Source: Cyanobacteria bacterium UBA9579 (lineage in GTDB: Bacteria; Cyanobacteriota; Vampirovibrionia; Gastranaerophilales; UBA9579). From it: a DNA stretch of 7,407 nt. The stretch is taken from contig DNSU01000066.1 of the NCBI GenBank assembly GCA_003499585.1, forward strand, positions 1 through 7,407, written 5' to 3'. The position numbers and the translations under genes were made by a program. The notes under the pieces are model-generated. The model was not told the origin of the DNA and ran no database searches. It saw only the letters and a list, made by a program, of their open reading frames with translations. Below, one piece after another: positions 6,218 through 7,407 of this stretch. Position 1 is the stretch's first letter. Each line of letters begins with the position of its first letter.

Positions 6218-6667
6218 ATGATTATTGATCACTTAAAAAACGCTCATTTATACTATAAACTAGATAAAAATATTGCTATTGCTTTTAAATTCCTGGAAGA
6301 AACAGATTTATTCAGTCTAAAATCAGGTAAATATGAAATCGAGGGAGATAAAATCTTTGCCATAGCACAGGATTATGTAACTAAACCAAAGCACATAGCA
6401 CTATGGGAGGCTCATACTCGTTATATAGATATTCAATGTATTATAAAAGGCAAGGAACTAATAGGGTATACAAATGTTGAAAACCTAAAACCGGATATAG
6501 ACTATGATTCTGATAAAGACATTCAGTTTTTAAAAGGTGAAGGAGATTTCTTAAAAATGTCTGCTGGCATGTTTATGATTTTGATGCCGCATGATGCTCA
6601 CATGCCTTCTATCTCTATTAATCATGCAGCTTACGTGAAAAAAGTTGTGATTAAAGTTGAGGCTTAA
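6218..6667 (+). CDS. YhcH/YjgK/YiaL family protein (DUF386), EbgC-like cupin
   Basis: Cytosolic single-domain beta-sandwich protein of the DUF386 family. Relatives include EbgC, the small subunit of evolved beta-galactosidase, and E. coli YhcH, which is encoded with sialic acid catabolism genes; a role as a sugar anomerase or isomerase with a bound metal has been proposed for the family. At 149 aa the length is typical. Conserved landmarks are WEAHTRYIDIQ (63-73, with E64, H66, D71 and Q73), KGKELIGY (77-84), Y96 followed by D99 and D101, MFMILMPHDAHMPSI (118-132, with P124, H128 and P130) and the closing strand KKVVIKV (141-147). The putative metal ligands are all present. The start has AAGGA nine bases upstream. 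It is a single gene between divergent and convergent neighbours, with no sugar-utilisation gene beside it, so its substrate cannot be inferred from context. The NeuD-like gene 2.5 kb away is only a faint hint of sialic-acid-type sugars. Confidence 0.92.
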   Translation: MIIDHLKNAHLYYKLDKNIAIAFKFLEETDLFSLKSGKYEIEGDKIFAIAQDYVTKPKHIALWEAHTRYIDIQCIIKGKELIGYTNVENLKPDIDYDSDKDIQFLKGEGDFLKMSAGMFMILMPHDAHMPSISINHAAYVKKVVIKVEA

Positions 6668-6709
6668 GAATGTGACCATGCCCCCTTCATGAACAACAAG
6701 GTATTATTA

Positions 6710-6752
6710 GAATGATTAAGTGCTTTGCACTGTCTTTAGTCACTAATCATTC
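6710..6752. terminator. Hairpin in the convergent spacer, possible bidirectional terminator
   Basis: GAATGATT (6710-6717) pairs with AATCATTC (6745-6752), and AGTG (6719-6722) pairs with CACT (6741-6744). This gives a 12-bp stem with one bulged A and an 18-base loop. A small competing hairpin, GTGC-TTT-GCAC, lies at 6720-6730. It sits between the stops of two facing genes, where a shared terminator is expected, but it lacks a T run on either side. Confidence 0.4.
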
Positions 6753-6760
6753 CTGAATAT

Positions 6761-6777
6761 ACTCCTATTATAGGGGT
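6761..6777. terminator. Second hairpin in the convergent spacer
   Basis: ACTCCTA (6761-6767) pairs with TAGGGGT (6771-6777) through seven pairs, one of them a G-T wobble, around a three-base loop. On the plus strand the stem is followed by TTATAAA, a weak U tract. It may end transcription from the YhcH-family gene. A third short hairpin, GTGAC-TTT-GTCAC (6786-6798), overlaps the stop of the decarboxylase gene. Confidence 0.4.
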
Positions 6778-6794
6778 TTATAAATGTGACTTTG

Positions 6795-7407
6795 TCACCC
6801 GTATTTTCTTATTGTATCCAATAATTCTTCCAGATCTTTTTCGGTAGTAAAAGGGTTAACAAGGGTACAGCGTAAATATATTTCGTCCTTTAATTTAGTT
6901 TGAACTATATAGAAAGATTCATTTTTAAGAATTTGTTTTCTGATTTGCCTTTGGAGTAAATTAAGGTCTTTTGTCCCTTCAGGAATATATCTAAAGCAGA
7001 TAATATTACTCTGTGGTCTCATTGCTAGAACAAAATCAGCTGAATTTTCTATCATATCCGCAAATTTTCTTGTAAAATCGTGCATTGCTGTTACATAAGC
7101 AGCGAAAAAGTCTGTGCCATATATTGATAAATTCGTGTATAGTTTTAATCCCATCATTGTTTTAGTGCATTCCATAGTTCTAAGAGCGAGATTATACCAT
7201 TCTCTTTGAGTTTCTTTCTCAAAAATATAAGATGCTTTTTGAGAAAATGGCTCATAGGAGTTATTTCCATCCTTAAAAATCAGGGCAGTTATAGGTGCTG
7301 ACATAAGCATCATTTTATGAGCGTCCCATGAGATTGAATCAGCTCTTTCTGCACCTTTTAGTAAATAACGATAATCATCTGAAAGCAAGACAGAAGCTCC
7401 GTGAGCT
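6795..7407 (-). CDS. Group II PLP-dependent decarboxylase, C-terminal part (5' end outside window)
   Basis: Pyridoxal-phosphate enzyme of the aromatic/glutamate/aspartate decarboxylase fold (PF00282), cytosolic, removing the alpha-carboxylate of an amino acid. The frame is open to the window edge, and the residues there, AHGASVLLSDDYRYLLKG, continue the conserved DAAHG region, so the gene is cut by the window rather than starting at the TTG at 7388. About 204 residues are present. The Schiff-base lysine lies in SISWDAHKMM (codon at 7316-7314), with the adjacent His as usual. Further family marks are RTMECTKTMMGLKLY followed by YGTDFF, and near the end LRCTLVNPFTT followed by DLEELLDTI. The C-terminus is complete (stop TGA at 6797-6795). 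Substrate could be aspartate, glutamate, diaminobutyrate or an aromatic amino acid; the N-terminal substrate pocket is missing. It converges on the YhcH-family gene across a 127-bp hairpin-rich spacer. Confidence 0.9.
   Translation of the reverse strand, partial: AHGASVLLSDDYRYLLKGAERADSISWDAHKMMLMSAPITALIFKDGNNSYEPFSQKASYIFEKETQREWYNLALRTMECTKTMMGLKLYTNLSIYGTDFFAAYVTAMHDFTRKFADMIENSADFVLAMRPQSNIICFRYIPEGTKDLNLLQRQIRKQILKNESFYIVQTKLKDEIYLRCTLVNPFTTEKDLEELLDTIRKYG

Noticed and set aside
6669..6790. The convergent spacer called outright as a MITE
   Set aside because: Only the 8-bp flanking repeat supports it; no clear terminal inverted repeats and no second copy in the window, so it is reported as a hypothesis, not a feature.
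1..7407. CRISPR array, tRNA, rRNA, phage or insertion sequence
   Set aside because: No regularly spaced repeats, no cloverleaf with a conserved T-loop, no transposase or integrase motif found on either strand by reading.

Overview
The window is an AT-rich stretch (roughly two thirds A+T by eye) of a bacterial chromosome. It holds seven complete protein genes and one gene cut by the right edge, with no phage, transposase, CRISPR, rRNA or tRNA signal. Most genes are single and separated by AT-rich spacers. The mix (a GltP-type symporter, an AI-2E family permease, a LOG-type nucleotide hydrolase, a NeuD/PglD-type acyltransferase) suggests a diderm bacterium. A low-GC lineage such as the non-photosynthetic cyanobacterial relatives (Melainabacteria/Vampirovibrionia) would fit, but this is a guess from composition and gene content, not a demonstrated assignment.

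Layout from left to right: (1) about 220-280 bp of AT-rich leader, then a plus-strand acidic amino acid symporter (GltP-like, 278/224-1669). (2) A convergent minus-strand pair: a left-handed beta-helix acyltransferase of the NeuD/PglD type (3710-2997), followed downstream by a CelD/BioF2-type GNAT acyltransferase (2862/2883-1732). The 113-bp gap between them carries its own plausible promoter. (3) Divergent from the pair, a plus-strand LOG-family phosphoribohydrolase (3879-4448). It runs tail to tail, with only 16 bp between stops, into a minus-strand AI-2E family permease (5634-4465). (4) A minus-strand 65-residue protein with two CxxC pairs (5981-5784), followed by a clear Rho-independent terminator. 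(5) A plus-strand YhcH/YjgK/YiaL (DUF386) protein (6218-6667), a hairpin-rich 127-bp convergent spacer, and the C-terminal part of a minus-strand group II PLP-dependent decarboxylase that leaves the window at 7407.

The genes do not form one pathway. The best functional pairing is the two acyltransferases, which plausibly decorate a surface glycan or glycolipid. The symporter and the decarboxylase could both handle acidic amino acids, but they lie about 5 kb apart and the link is weak. I see no new multi-gene system. The most distinctive non-coding feature is a perfect 15-bp inverted repeat directly after a consensus TATAAT in front of the AI-2E gene. The least characterised gene is the cysteine-rich small protein.
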